This document shows, piece after piece, positions 17,731 through 25,733 of a stretch of DNA of 64,000 bases; positions within the stretch are counted from its first letter, which is position 1; every line of letters begins with the position of its first letter. Origin of the DNA: Rhodococcus sp. 4CII (GTDB lineage Bacteria > Actinomycetota > Actinomycetes > Mycobacteriales > Mycobacteriaceae). The translations under genes were made by a program, and so were the position numbers. A model generated the notes under the pieces. That model was not told the origin of the DNA and made no database searches. It saw only the letters and a list, made by a program, of their open reading frames with translations. The stretch is taken from NCBI RefSeq assembly GCF_014256275.1, contig NZ_JACCFE010000002.1:2728001-2792000 (forward strand), read 5' to 3'.

Positions 17731-17780
17731 GATCTAGATTCATGCGCCAGAACTGGATCCACCGATGTTCTGACAGTCCC

Positions 17781-18005
17781 GAGGGTCAACGCGTGGTCGC
17801 GGCATGCCTGTTGGACGGGGCACTGGGAGCAGATTTTCTTCGCCTCTACGATCCGCTTGTGCCGTTTGGGCCCGCGCTCGTTGATGGGGTGGAAGAACAG
17901 TGCGGGGCTGACGATCCGGTACAGAGCCGCCAGTCGCCAGTTCACCCCACCAGGGACGGGTGTATCGCCGTGTCTCATGGTTCCAAAGGCCCGCATCGTG
18001 CGCAC
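17781..18005 (-). pseudogene. whiB family regulator, N-terminal part (interrupted)
   Basis: Encodes the iron-sulphur-binding half of a WhiB-like protein: NWRLAALYRIVSPALFFHP, then NERGP and ICSQCPVQQAC. Three of the four cluster ligands are present (Cys59, Cys62, Cys68), but the first, normally in AACR near residue 29, is Tyr (AALYR). The gene is cut at ALTL by the IS256-family element, and its C-terminal turn lies 4.8 kb away at 12802-12956. The missing Cys suggests that the gene had drifted before or after the insertion. Which of WhiB1-7 it belonged to cannot be told. Confidence 0.85.
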
Positions 18006-18022
18006 TCCTGCGGGAATCAGGG

Positions 18023-18057
18023 GTCGAGCCCCGCACCACCTGGCTGCGGGGCTCGAC
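18023..18057 (-). terminator. Strong hairpin after the alcohol dehydrogenase
   Basis: A perfect 13-base stem (GTCGAGCCCCGCA with its complement TGCGGGGCTCGAC) around a 9-base loop, starting three bases beyond the dehydrogenase stop codon. There is no T-run, so termination may be partly Rho-dependent. It separates the catabolic operon from the whiB remnant. Confidence 0.75.
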
Positions 18058-18059
18058 GG

Positions 18060-19169
18060 TCAGGGGGTGCTGATGAAGTTGGTGAAGCCACCATGCCGGG
18101 CGGGGAGGTCGGCGAGGGCCTCGTTGATCTTCTCGAGCGGGAAGCTGTGATGCTCGAAGACCGACAGGTCGAGGACACCGGCGCCCGCGAGGTCGGCCAT
18201 GTCCTGTGCTTCGGCGGTGGAGAACCAGAGGCTGCCGAGGACGCTGATCTGGCTGCACATCAGGGAGAACATGTCCAGTGGTGGGCGTTCCATCATGCCG
18301 CCGATGTCGACGGCGACGCCGCCGCGGCGCAAGGTGGTGATGGCGTCGAGGAAGGATTCGGCGGGGGCGCCGGGGCCGAGGGAGTCGATGACGATGTCGA
18401 CGCCCTCGCCGTCGTTGTGTTCGTGGACCCAGCTGCGCAGGCCGCCTCCGCCGGCGGGGAGGACGCGGATGCGGTCGGGGGCGATCGCTCGGACGTCCTC
18501 GAGGAGGTCGGCGTTGCGGCCGGTGCCGAAGATGCGGGTGGCACCGAGCGCGAGGGCGCTCAGGCAGGTGCCCAGGCCCAGGGTGCCGGAGATGCCGTCG
18601 ATCAGCACCGTCGAGCCGGGACCGGCGCCGGCCTTGCGCAACGCGGAGTAGCCGGTGCCGAGGTAGCCGAATCGGGCGCCTTCCTCGAAGGTGACGGAGT
18701 CGGGCAGTTTCACCAGGTTGCGTTGGGGGGCGGTGAGGTATTCGCTGAGTCCGCCGTAGGGGTAGGCATCGAAGATCTGTTGGCCGTCGGCGCCGAAGGA
18801 GAAGTAGCCCATGAAGGTGTAGCGGTCACAGTTCTGATCCTGACCTTGTCGGCAGGCGCGGCAACCGCCGCAGGAGATGCCGGGGTTGACGTAGACCCGG
18901 TCGCCGACGGCGACGTCGGTGACGTGGCTGCCGACGGCGGCGACGACACCGGCGGAGTCGAGGCCGAAGACGGCGGGCAGCTTGGGTAGCGGCAGGTAGG
19001 GGAACCATTCGCTGTAGGTGGCCAGGACGTTGCTCAGGTTCGGCACGACGTTGCAGGCCTTGACCTGCACCAGCACATCGGTCGGGCGCGGCTCGGGTAC
19101 GGGGAGTTCCTCGATCTGCATCGGCTGGTTGATCTCGTGCAGGCGGGCGACACGCATGGTGGACTTCAT
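18060..19169 (-). CDS. Zinc-binding alcohol dehydrogenase (MDR)
   Basis: A 369-residue medium-chain dehydrogenase. The structural-zinc loop is GISCGGCRACRQGQDQNC with four cysteines. In the catalytic site, the usual Cys-x-x-Asp after VKACNVV is replaced by VVPNLSN, so the first zinc ligand is not obvious. The Rossmann fold starts at GISGTLGLGTCLSALALGA. The start at 19169 is chosen for its AGGAG nine bases upstream; the longer frame has none. It is the last gene of the three-gene operon LLM, isochorismatase-like, ADH, and ends at a terminator. Oxidation of a pathway alcohol or reduction of an aldehyde or enone is inferred. Confidence 0.88.
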   Translation of the reverse strand: MKSTMRVARLHEINQPMQIEELPVPEPRPTDVLVQVKACNVVPNLSNVLATYSEWFPYLPLPKLPAVFGLDSAGVVAAVGSHVTDVAVGDRVYVNPGISCGGCRACRQGQDQNCDRYTFMGYFSFGADGQQIFDAYPYGGLSEYLTAPQRNLVKLPDSVTFEEGARFGYLGTGYSALRKAGAGPGSTVLIDGISGTLGLGTCLSALALGATRIFGTGRNADLLEDVRAIAPDRIRVLPAGGGGLRSWVHEHNDGEGVDIVIDSLGPGAPAESFLDAITTLRRGGVAVDIGGMMERPPLDMFSLMCSQISVLGSLWFSTAEAQDMADLAGAGVLDLSVFEHHSFPLEKINEALADLPARHGGFTNFISTP

Positions 19170-19273
19170 GAACGGAAACTCCTGGTGATTCTTGTATTCG
19201 GGTGGGATTGTGGGCACGGCTACGGACTGGTGCGCTTGCCGGGGTGGCCGCACCAGCGCTCGGTTCGGTGTGG

Positions 19274-19894
19274 TCAGGCGGGGGTGCCGGCGACGGCGTT
19301 GTTCAGGGCGGTGCGGACCTCGTCGACGGTAGTGATTTCAGCCAGCAGCCCGAGTGAGTCGATGCTCGCCCGGTGCGCTTCGGGGGTGGCCGCCGAGCAG
19401 GCGTCCTCGACGATGACGACGCGGTAGCCGAGATCGCTTGCGACCCGGGCGGTTCCCTCGACGGAGGCGTTGGTGGCCACACCGGTGAACAGGAGCGTGG
19501 TGATGCCCTTGCCGCGCAGGATGGTGTCGAGGTTCGTCCCGGCGAAGGCGCCGATCCGCTGGTGGGTGAGCACGATGTCGTCGCCGTGCGGTTTCAGCGG
19601 CTCGACGATCTCGACGAGCTCGCTGCCCTCCTTGAGGCAGCCGGACTGGGCGACGATACCCAGCAGCGGTGAGTTGACCTCGAGATCGGAGAAGTCCGGT
19701 TTCCACGCGACCCGGGTGTAAACCACGGTGCCATTGGCGTCGCGGACCGCGCCGAGGACCGCGGAGACCTGATCGATGACGTGGCGTTCGGTCACCTGCT
19801 GGTAGAAGAAGTCCGCGAACGCGCCGGTAGGTCCGACGACGTCGCCCTGGCAGTGAACGGCCACGGCGGCGGTGGTGCGGGGGTCGAGTTCCAT
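19274..19894 (-). CDS. Isochorismatase-fold (cysteine hydrolase-like) protein lacking the canonical triad
   Basis: A 206-residue protein with the isochorismatase fold seen from FTGVATNASVEGTARVASDLGYRV and LTHQRIGAFAGTNLD. In active cysteine hydrolases the triad is Asp (in the first strand, xIDMQ), Lys (in VxKxRxSAF) and Cys (in TNxCV). Here the matching positions read VHCQ, THQR and NASV, so Asp, Lys and Cys all appear replaced. That resembles isochorismatase-group members without the Cys, or a protein with a different chemistry. AGGAG lies seven bases before the ATG. It sits between the LLM enzyme and ADH, as RutB-type hydrolases sit next to RutA-type oxygenases; a ring-opening or amide role is only a guess. 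Confidence 0.85.
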   Translation of the reverse strand: MELDPRTTAAVAVHCQGDVVGPTGAFADFFYQQVTERHVIDQVSAVLGAVRDANGTVVYTRVAWKPDFSDLEVNSPLLGIVAQSGCLKEGSELVEIVEPLKPHGDDIVLTHQRIGAFAGTNLDTILRGKGITTLLFTGVATNASVEGTARVASDLGYRVVIVEDACSAATPEAHRASIDSLGLLAEITTVDEVRTALNNAVAGTPA

Positions 19895-19919
19895 GATGAA
19901 GCTCCTGGCTGTGATGGGG

Positions 19920-20993
19920 TCAGGCGTGGGCGAGGATGGAGTGGCCGATGTTGTCGATGTCGCGGGCTGCGGTGAAGGGGTTGGACAGGAAGACCTGGAG
20001 GATGTCGACGCCGGCCTCGCGCATCAGCGCCGCCTTTTCCCGCAGCTGTGCGGGAGATCCGTAGAGGCACCAGTAGTCGAAGAGTTCCTTGGTGATGATC
20101 GGGCGGTGCGCGGGGTCGAGTCCGCGCAGGTACTTCGCCCAGACGTCGAGGTAGTGCGGCTGGTCCGGGGCCTTCGGGTCGCCGAGGTACTGCTGCGCGG
20201 CGGTGAGGGAGGCATCGACGATGGAGTCGCCCAGCTGATCGCGGTGGGCGTTCATCAAGCCGGCGTTGGTAATGCATGAGCTGATCGGTCCGGAGCCGAA
20301 GCCGTTGGTGACGCCGTCTTCCCAGGTCTCGCCGTTGCCGAGCTGGTAGAACCAGGACAGGGAGACGAGTTTGACCGAACCCGGCGCCCGGCCGGCGTCC
20401 GCGACCGCCTTGTCGAGGCGATTGCGGATCAGCTTGATCATCTCGACGTTCGGTCCGAGGCAGTAGACGACGGCGTCGGCGTACTTGGCCGCTTCGACGA
20501 GCCCGCGCGGTCCGCCGGCGGCAACCCAGATGGGGATGTCGTCGGTGACGTTGTAGAAACCGTTGTCCTTGTCGAGGAACTCCACTTCCCGGGACTGTCC
20601 CAGCCAGTGGTGCGTGACGCGGCGACCGGCCATCAGCTCCCTGGAGACCTCGATGGCGTGCGAGAGTTCGGAGATCTTCGCGGTGCGGTTACCCATCGAG
20701 CGCAGCGCATTGTTGGCGGTGCCGATGCCGAGGAAGGTGCGGCCCGGGGCCAGGGCGTTGAGGGTGACCATGGAGTTCGCGGTGACCGGGGCGATCCGGG
20801 TCAGCGGATTGGTGACCATGGTGCCCAGGTTGATCGAGCTGGTCTGCTGGGCCGCGAGGGCGAGGAATTGGTACGGGTCGGAAAACAGCAAGGGGCCTTC
20901 GCCGACACCGAAGTGCGTGACGCCGAGATCCTCGGCCTGTTTCACCATCGCGACCTGGTCGATCTTGGCGCAGGTACCGATACAGAATTCCAT
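19920..20993 (-). CDS. LLM-class flavin/F420-dependent oxidoreductase
   Basis: A 357-residue luciferase-like protein. Typical segments are LGVTHFGVGEGPLLFSDPYQFLALAA, NLGTMVTNPLTRIAPVTANSM and LAPGRTFLGIGTANNA, then IPIWVAAGGPRGLVEAAKYAD, which surround the flavin or F420 site of the family. GGAG lies eight bases before the ATG at 20993. It is the first gene of the minus-strand operon, transcribed divergently from the GntR gene across a 362-base control region. Monooxygenation or hydride transfer on the pathway substrate is inferred from the family and context; which cofactor is used cannot be told. Confidence 0.88.
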   Translation of the reverse strand: MEFCIGTCAKIDQVAMVKQAEDLGVTHFGVGEGPLLFSDPYQFLALAAQQTSSINLGTMVTNPLTRIAPVTANSMVTLNALAPGRTFLGIGTANNALRSMGNRTAKISELSHAIEVSRELMAGRRVTHHWLGQSREVEFLDKDNGFYNVTDDIPIWVAAGGPRGLVEAAKYADAVVYCLGPNVEMIKLIRNRLDKAVADAGRAPGSVKLVSLSWFYQLGNGETWEDGVTNGFGSGPISSCITNAGLMNAHRDQLGDSIVDASLTAAQQYLGDPKAPDQPHYLDVWAKYLRGLDPAHRPIITKELFDYWCLYGSPAQLREKAALMREAGVDILQVFLSNPFTAARDIDNIGHSILAHA

Positions 20994-21355
20994 CTTCTTC
21001 TCCTTGCATTGACCCGCTGTGTGTTCGACTTCATGAATGAGGGGCGATGAGCTCGCGGGAGGGGCGACTCCGGGACGGTGTGTTCGGGTCCCGAGGCAGG
21101 GACTCGCCGCGCAGCGGTAGCAATTCCGTTGAAACGGAACGGCATTGAGCGGCGTGGTCTTCTTCTTGAAAGAGTTGCCGCCGGCCCGCTGCGCTGGTAG
21201 GCCAAGCCCTGCACCTCAAAATTGGAATTCTAGCGTTCCAGATGAATGTAGCTGACAGTGACGCGAGCCACAAGTACTAGAATGCAAGTTACTGTGGTGA
21301 GCGCCGCAGACGAGGGGGACACCATGATCAGCGCGCCCGACGAAAGCGTGTACCT
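20994..21355. promoter_or_regulatory. Divergent control region with two candidate GntR operators
   Basis: Contains TTCTAGCGTTCCAG at 21228-21241 and CTAGAATGCAAG at 21277-21288, which in the opposite orientation share the CTAG(C/A)-(A/G)TTC-type word. A third, similar site with a perfect CTAGACGTCTAG palindrome lies upstream of the transporter at 22261-22282. Because all three flank genes of one cluster, binding by the GntR protein is the simplest reading. Confidence 0.45.
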
Positions 21356-22081
21356 ATGAGCACCACCAGCACCGATGCGGCGGCTGCCGCCCTTCTCGCG
21401 CACGCACGGACCTCCGGTGCACGGCTCTCGGCCGCCATGTACGACATCCTCAAGACAAGGTTGCTCGAAGGACGCTACCCGGCGGGCGAGAAGATCGTAG
21501 TCGAGTCGATCCGGCAGGAGTTCGGAGTCAGCAAGCAGCCCGTCATGGACGCCCTGCGCCGCCTGTCCAGCGACAAACTCGTCTACATCTTCCCTCAGAG
21601 CGGATGTGAGGTCGTCTCCTACACCCAGCGTGAGGTCGAGGACTTCTTCACCCTGTTCGGGGGCTTCGAGGGCACGATCGCGGCGGTCGCAGCCGCCCGG
21701 CGGACCGACGCGCAGCTCCTCGAACTGGACCTGATCTCCTCCCGGATCGATGCGCTGCTCCACTCTCACGACCCCGAGGTGCGGGCCCACGGATACCGCA
21801 TCCACAACCGCGAATTCCACGCCGCCATCCACGCAATGGCGCATTCGCGGATCATGGCCGAGACCAGTCAGCGCATGTGGGACATGTCCGACTTCCTGAT
21901 CAACACCACCGGGATCACCAACCCGCTGTCGAGCGCGTTGCCCGAACGCCAGGACGATCACCACGCGATCACCGAGGCGATTCGCCATAAGGACGAGGCG
22001 GCGGCCCGCCAGGCCATGGAACGGCACATTGTGGGAACCATCGCGGTCATCCGCGACGAAGCTGGCGACCTGGCCGGCTGA
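21356..22081 (+). CDS. GntR-family (FadR/FCD) transcriptional regulator
   Basis: A 241-residue regulator. The N-terminal winged helix spans about residues 22-88 (LKTRLLEGRYPAGEKI, then VESIRQEFGVSKQPVMDALRRL). The C-terminal all-helical FCD domain follows, with likely metal or acid-binding residues in HNREFHAAIHAMAHS and the late HHAITEAIRHKDEAAARQAM. Such regulators usually repress catabolic genes until an organic acid binds. It lies between the two halves of the aromatic island and is followed by a strong terminator, so it is transcribed alone. Confidence 0.9.
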   Translation: MSTTSTDAAAAALLAHARTSGARLSAAMYDILKTRLLEGRYPAGEKIVVESIRQEFGVSKQPVMDALRRLSSDKLVYIFPQSGCEVVSYTQREVEDFFTLFGGFEGTIAAVAAARRTDAQLLELDLISSRIDALLHSHDPEVRAHGYRIHNREFHAAIHAMAHSRIMAETSQRMWDMSDFLINTTGITNPLSSALPERQDDHHAITEAIRHKDEAAARQAMERHIVGTIAVIRDEAGDLAG

Positions 22082-22094
22082 GACCGCACGCAGC

Positions 22095-22137
22095 GGCCCG
22101 CCCTCGCAACCACGCGTTGCACGGGGCGGGCCTTTTT
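22095..22137 (+). terminator. Rho-independent terminator after the GntR gene
   Basis: A G+C-rich hairpin with arms GGCCCGCCC (22095-22103) and GGGCGGGCC (22124-22132), followed by five T residues. It is the clearest intrinsic terminator in the window. Confidence 0.9.
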
Positions 22138-22260
22138 CATACCCACCACCGGGCGAAATGCCCATCACCGGCGACCCACACCTTGCGTCGGTGAATGCCG
22201 AGGGCCGCATCACCTCCCTCGGAGAGACTTGCGTCACCTCGAGCAGCGGCGTAGCTTCAC

Positions 22261-22282
22261 TTCTAGACGTCTAGCATTCCAG
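22261..22282. promoter_or_regulatory. Candidate GntR operator upstream of the transporter operon
   Basis: The site includes a 12-base perfect palindrome CTAGACGTCTAG (22263-22274) followed directly by CATTCCAG, which matches the GTTCCAG of the site at 21228-21241. It lies 118 bases before the transporter start codon. Assignment to the GntR protein is inferred. Confidence 0.45.
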
Positions 22283-22399
22283 TTGCGAATGTTTCTCTCA
22301 CTCCCCTTCAGAGAAAGGAGCGGCCATGACGACCGCTTCGCGCAGGTTGATCCACGCGGCTCCGGCATGCTGCGGCCCGCGGATCGGAGAAGCCCGACC

Positions 22400-23821
22400 A
22401 TGAGCAACACACCCGGTTCCGCGGCGAAGCCCGCACCCACCTCACCGCTACGGGTGGCGATGGCCAGCTTCATCGGCACCACGGTCGAGTACTACGACTT
22501 CTTCATCTATGGCACCGCCGCCGCACTTGTGTTCCCCGAACTGTTCTTCCCTGACGCATCCCCGGCGATCGGAATCCTGCTGTCATTCGCGACCTTCGGC
22601 GTCGGGTTTCTCGCCCGCCCGCTCGGCGGTGTCGTCTTCGGTCACTTCGGGGACCGGGTCGGCCGCAAGCAGATGCTGGTGATCTCCCTGGTCGGAATGG
22701 GCTCGGCGACAGTACTGATGGGGTTGCTGCCCGGCTACGCCCAGATCGGGATCGCCGCCCCGATCCTGCTGACCCTGCTGCGCCTGGTGCAGGGTTTCGC
22801 GGTCGGCGGCGAGTGGGGCGGGGCCACACTGATGGCCGTCGAGCACGCCCCGGCCGCGAAGAAGGGCTTCTTCGGATCCTTTTCCCAGATGGGAGCCCCG
22901 GCCGGGACCAGCGTCGCGACCCTGGCGTTCTTCGCGGTCTCCCAACTGCCCGACGAACAATTCTTCAGCTGGGGCTGGCGACTGCCGTTCCTGTTCAGTG
23001 CGGTACTGATCGTGATCGGGCTGTTCATCCGACTGTCCCTGACCGAGAGCCCCGACTTCGCCGAGGTGAAGGCGCAGAGCGCGGTGGTGCGGATGCCGAT
23101 CGCCGAGGCATTCCGCAGGCATTGGAAGGAAATCCTCCTCATCGCGGGGACCTACCTGTCCCAGGGAGTGTTCGCCTACATCTGCATGGCCTACCTCGTC
23201 TCCCACGGCACCACCGTCGCGGGCATCAGCCGCACCTTCGCGCTCGCCGGGGTATTCGTCGCAGGCATCGTCGCCGTCATCCTCTACCCCGTCTTCGGTT
23301 CCCTCTCCGACACATTCGGCCGCAAGACGATGTACCTGCTCGGAGCCGTGGCCATGGGGGTGGTGATCGGTCCGGCGTTCGCGCTGATCAACACCGGCAA
23401 CCCCTGGCTGTTCATGGCCGCTCAGGTACTGGTCTTCGGGATCGCGATGGCGCCCGCCGCCGGAGTCACCGGGTCGTTGTTCACGATGGTCTTCGACGCG
23501 GACGTGCGCTACAGCGGCGTCTCGATCGGTTACACCCTCTCGCAGGTCGCGGGCTCGGCATTCGCACCGACGATCGCCACCGCCCTGTATGCCTCTACCA
23601 AGTCCAGCACCTCGATCGTGACGTACCTGCTGATCGTCTCGGCCATCTCGATCGTCTCGGTGATCCTGCTGCCCGGCGGATGGGGCCGCGCAGGCGCCGC
23701 CCACCAACTCGTTCGCGACCGGGCGGCCTCCATCTCGAACACGGTTGACGCCGAGACATTTTCGACTCCGACAGTCCTCGATGCGGACAGCGCAGAGACC
23801 CTGCGCGTCCTCGACAAGTGA
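22400..23821 (+). CDS. MFS metabolite:H+ symporter (MHS family)
   Basis: A 473-residue, 12-helix importer. It begins MASFIGTTVEYYDFFIYGTAAAL, the hallmark first helix of the shikimate/proline-betaine-type MHS group, and has the loop motif GHFGDRVGRKQMLV and the LRLVQGFAVGGEWGGA segment in helix 4. The start at 22400 has GGAG ten bases upstream and fits the family; longer in-frame starts do not. The stop is followed after four bases by the FAD hydroxylase start, so it heads the operon and probably imports the aromatic acid degraded by it. Confidence 0.9.
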   Translation: MSNTPGSAAKPAPTSPLRVAMASFIGTTVEYYDFFIYGTAAALVFPELFFPDASPAIGILLSFATFGVGFLARPLGGVVFGHFGDRVGRKQMLVISLVGMGSATVLMGLLPGYAQIGIAAPILLTLLRLVQGFAVGGEWGGATLMAVEHAPAAKKGFFGSFSQMGAPAGTSVATLAFFAVSQLPDEQFFSWGWRLPFLFSAVLIVIGLFIRLSLTESPDFAEVKAQSAVVRMPIAEAFRRHWKEILLIAGTYLSQGVFAYICMAYLVSHGTTVAGISRTFALAGVFVAGIVAVILYPVFGSLSDTFGRKTMYLLGAVAMGVVIGPAFALINTGNPWLFMAAQVLVFGIAMAPAAGVTGSLFTMVFDADVRYSGVSIGYTLSQVAGSAFAPTIATALYASTKSSTSIVTYLLIVSAISIVSVILLPGGWGRAGAAHQLVRDRAASISNTVDAETFSTPTVLDADSAETLRVLDK

Positions 23822-23825
23822 AGTG

Positions 23826-25733
23826 ATGACAGACATGAGTGAACACGAGCTCACCTCCTACGACACCGACGTCGTGATCGTCGGACTCGGCCCCGCCGGT
23901 GGCACAGCGGCACTCGCCCTGGCCACGTACGGACTGCGCGTCCACGCCATCTCGATGTTCCCCTGGGTGGCGAACTCGCCGCGCGCGCACATCACCAACC
24001 AGCGCGCCGTCGAAGTACTCCGCGACCTGGGAGTCGAAGACGAGGCACGCAAGTACGCGACGCCGTGGGACCAGATGGGTGACACCCTGTTCACCACGAG
24101 TCTGGCGGGCGAGGAAATCGTCCGATTGCAGACCTGGGGAACGGGCGACAACCGGTACGGCGACTACCTGTCCGGCAGCCCGTGCACGATGCTCGACATC
24201 CCTCAGCCGCTGATGGAGCCGGTGCTGATCAAGAACGCCGCCGAACGCGGTGCGATCATCAGCTTCAACACCGAATACCTCGACCACACCCAGGACGAGG
24301 ACGGGGTGACCGTGCGGTTCCGTGACGTCCGTTCCGGCACCGAATTCAGCCAGCGTGCTCGATTCCTGCTCGGCTTCGACGGTGCGCGCTCGAAGATCGC
24401 CGAGGAGATCGGGCTCGAATTCGAGGGTGAACTCGCCCGCGCCGGTACCGCCTACGTTCTCTTCAATGCGGACCTGAGCAAGTACGTCGCGCACCGGCCG
24501 AGCATCCTGCACTGGATCGTCAACTCCAAGGCCGGGTTCGGGGAGATCGGCATGGGCCTGCTGCGGGCGATCAAGCCGTGGGACCAGTGGATCGCCGGCT
24601 GGGGCTTCGACATGGCGAACGGCCAGCCCGACGTCTCCGACGACGTTGTCCTCGAACAGATCCGGACCCTCGTCGGCGACCCGGACCTGGACGTCGAGAT
24701 CGTCTCGCGCTCCTTCTGGTACGTCAACCAGCAGTACGCCGAGCACTACCAGTCCGGTCGGGTGCTGTGCGGCGGCGACGCCGTGCACCGGCACCCCCCG
24801 AGCAGCGGACTGGGATCGAACACGTCCATTCAGGACGCGTTCAACCTGGCGTGGAAGATCGCGTTCGTCGTCAAGGGATACGCCGGAGACGGCCTGCTCG
24901 AGTCCTATTCCTCCGAGCGGGTCACGGTCGGCAAGCAGATCGTTGCCCGCGCCAACCAGTCCCGCAAGGACTACGCCGGGCTGCGCGAATGGTTCGCCCC
25001 CGGCGGCGACGATCCGGTCGCGGCCGGGCTGGCGAAGCTGAAGGAACCCTCGCCCGAGGGCGTCGCCCTACGCGAGCGACTGTACGAGGCGCTGGAGCTC
25101 AAGAACACCGAGTTCAACGCCCACGGCGTCGAACTCAACCAGCGCTACATCTCCTCCGCGGTCGCCCCCGACCCCGAGGCGGGCGACGAACAGTGGACCC
25201 GAGACCGACAGCTGTACCTGCAGGCCACCACCCGGCCTGGCGCGAAGCTCCCGCACGCGTGGCTGGTCGGCGCCGACGGCACCCGCATCTCCACCCTCGA
25301 CGTCACCGGCAAGGGGATGATGACCCTGCTCACCGGACTCGGCGGCCAGGCGTGGAAGCGCGCCGCCGCCAAACTCGATGTCCCCTTCCTGCGGACCGTG
25401 GTCGTCGGCGAACCCGGCACCATCGACCCCTACGGTTACTGGCGGCAGGTCCGCGACATCGACGAGGCCGGCGCTCTTCTCATCCGTCCCGACGGCTACA
25501 TCGCATGGCGGCACAGTGCCCCCGTCTGGGACGACAGCGAAGCGCTCGTGAGCCTCGAGGACGCGCTCACCGCAGTCCTCGACCGCACGTCGGGCCCCGG
25601 CGAGTCGACCGCGGCGGCCACCGATGAACCGCAGTACAACACCCAGGCGGTGCCGATCACCGTCCCGCACGCCACCCCCGCGGACGCCGAACCCGCCTCC
25701 GCCACAACCATATTCGAGGGAGAGAACCGATGA
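23826..25733 (+). CDS. FAD-dependent aromatic ring hydroxylase (MhpA/TfdB-like)
   Basis: A 635-residue class A flavoprotein monooxygenase that would hydroxylate a phenolic ring using NAD(P)H and oxygen. Residues 12-35 hold the FAD GxGxxG motif (VVIVGLGPAGGTAALAL), and PRAHITNQRAVEVLRDLG and DGARSK follow as in phenol and 2,4-dichlorophenol hydroxylases. CGGDAVHRHPPSSGLG is the second FAD motif. The last about 150 residues form the thioredoxin-like domain of this subgroup (from LPHAWLVGADGTRIS). The ATG at 23826 or 23835 may be used. Its end overlaps the next gene by ATGA. The product is expected to be a catechol for the ring-cleavage enzyme encoded downstream. Confidence 0.92.
   Translation: MTDMSEHELTSYDTDVVIVGLGPAGGTAALALATYGLRVHAISMFPWVANSPRAHITNQRAVEVLRDLGVEDEARKYATPWDQMGDTLFTTSLAGEEIVRLQTWGTGDNRYGDYLSGSPCTMLDIPQPLMEPVLIKNAAERGAIISFNTEYLDHTQDEDGVTVRFRDVRSGTEFSQRARFLLGFDGARSKIAEEIGLEFEGELARAGTAYVLFNADLSKYVAHRPSILHWIVNSKAGFGEIGMGLLRAIKPWDQWIAGWGFDMANGQPDVSDDVVLEQIRTLVGDPDLDVEIVSRSFWYVNQQYAEHYQSGRVLCGGDAVHRHPPSSGLGSNTSIQDAFNLAWKIAFVVKGYAGDGLLESYSSERVTVGKQIVARANQSRKDYAGLREWFAPGGDDPVAAGLAKLKEPSPEGVALRERLYEALELKNTEFNAHGVELNQRYISSAVAPDPEAGDEQWTRDRQLYLQATTRPGAKLPHAWLVGADGTRISTLDVTGKGMMTLLTGLGGQAWKRAAAKLDVPFLRTVVVGEPGTIDPYGYWRQVRDIDEAGALLIRPDGYIAWRHSAPVWDDSEALVSLEDALTAVLDRTSGPGESTAAATDEPQYNTQAVPITVPHATPADAEPASATTIFEGENR

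Larger units (their letters stand above)
12957..17780. mobile_element. IS256-family insertion sequence, itself interrupted
   Basis: The ends carry inverted GGGACTGTC at 12957-12965 and GACAGTCCC at 17772-17780. Immediately outside both ends is the same 8-base word GAGGGTCA (12949-12956 and 17781-17788), the size of target duplication made by IS256 elements. The target was a whiB-like gene, whose halves match across the duplication. About 3.44 kb of the interval is a later Tn554-like insertion within the transposase gene. Confidence 0.85.
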
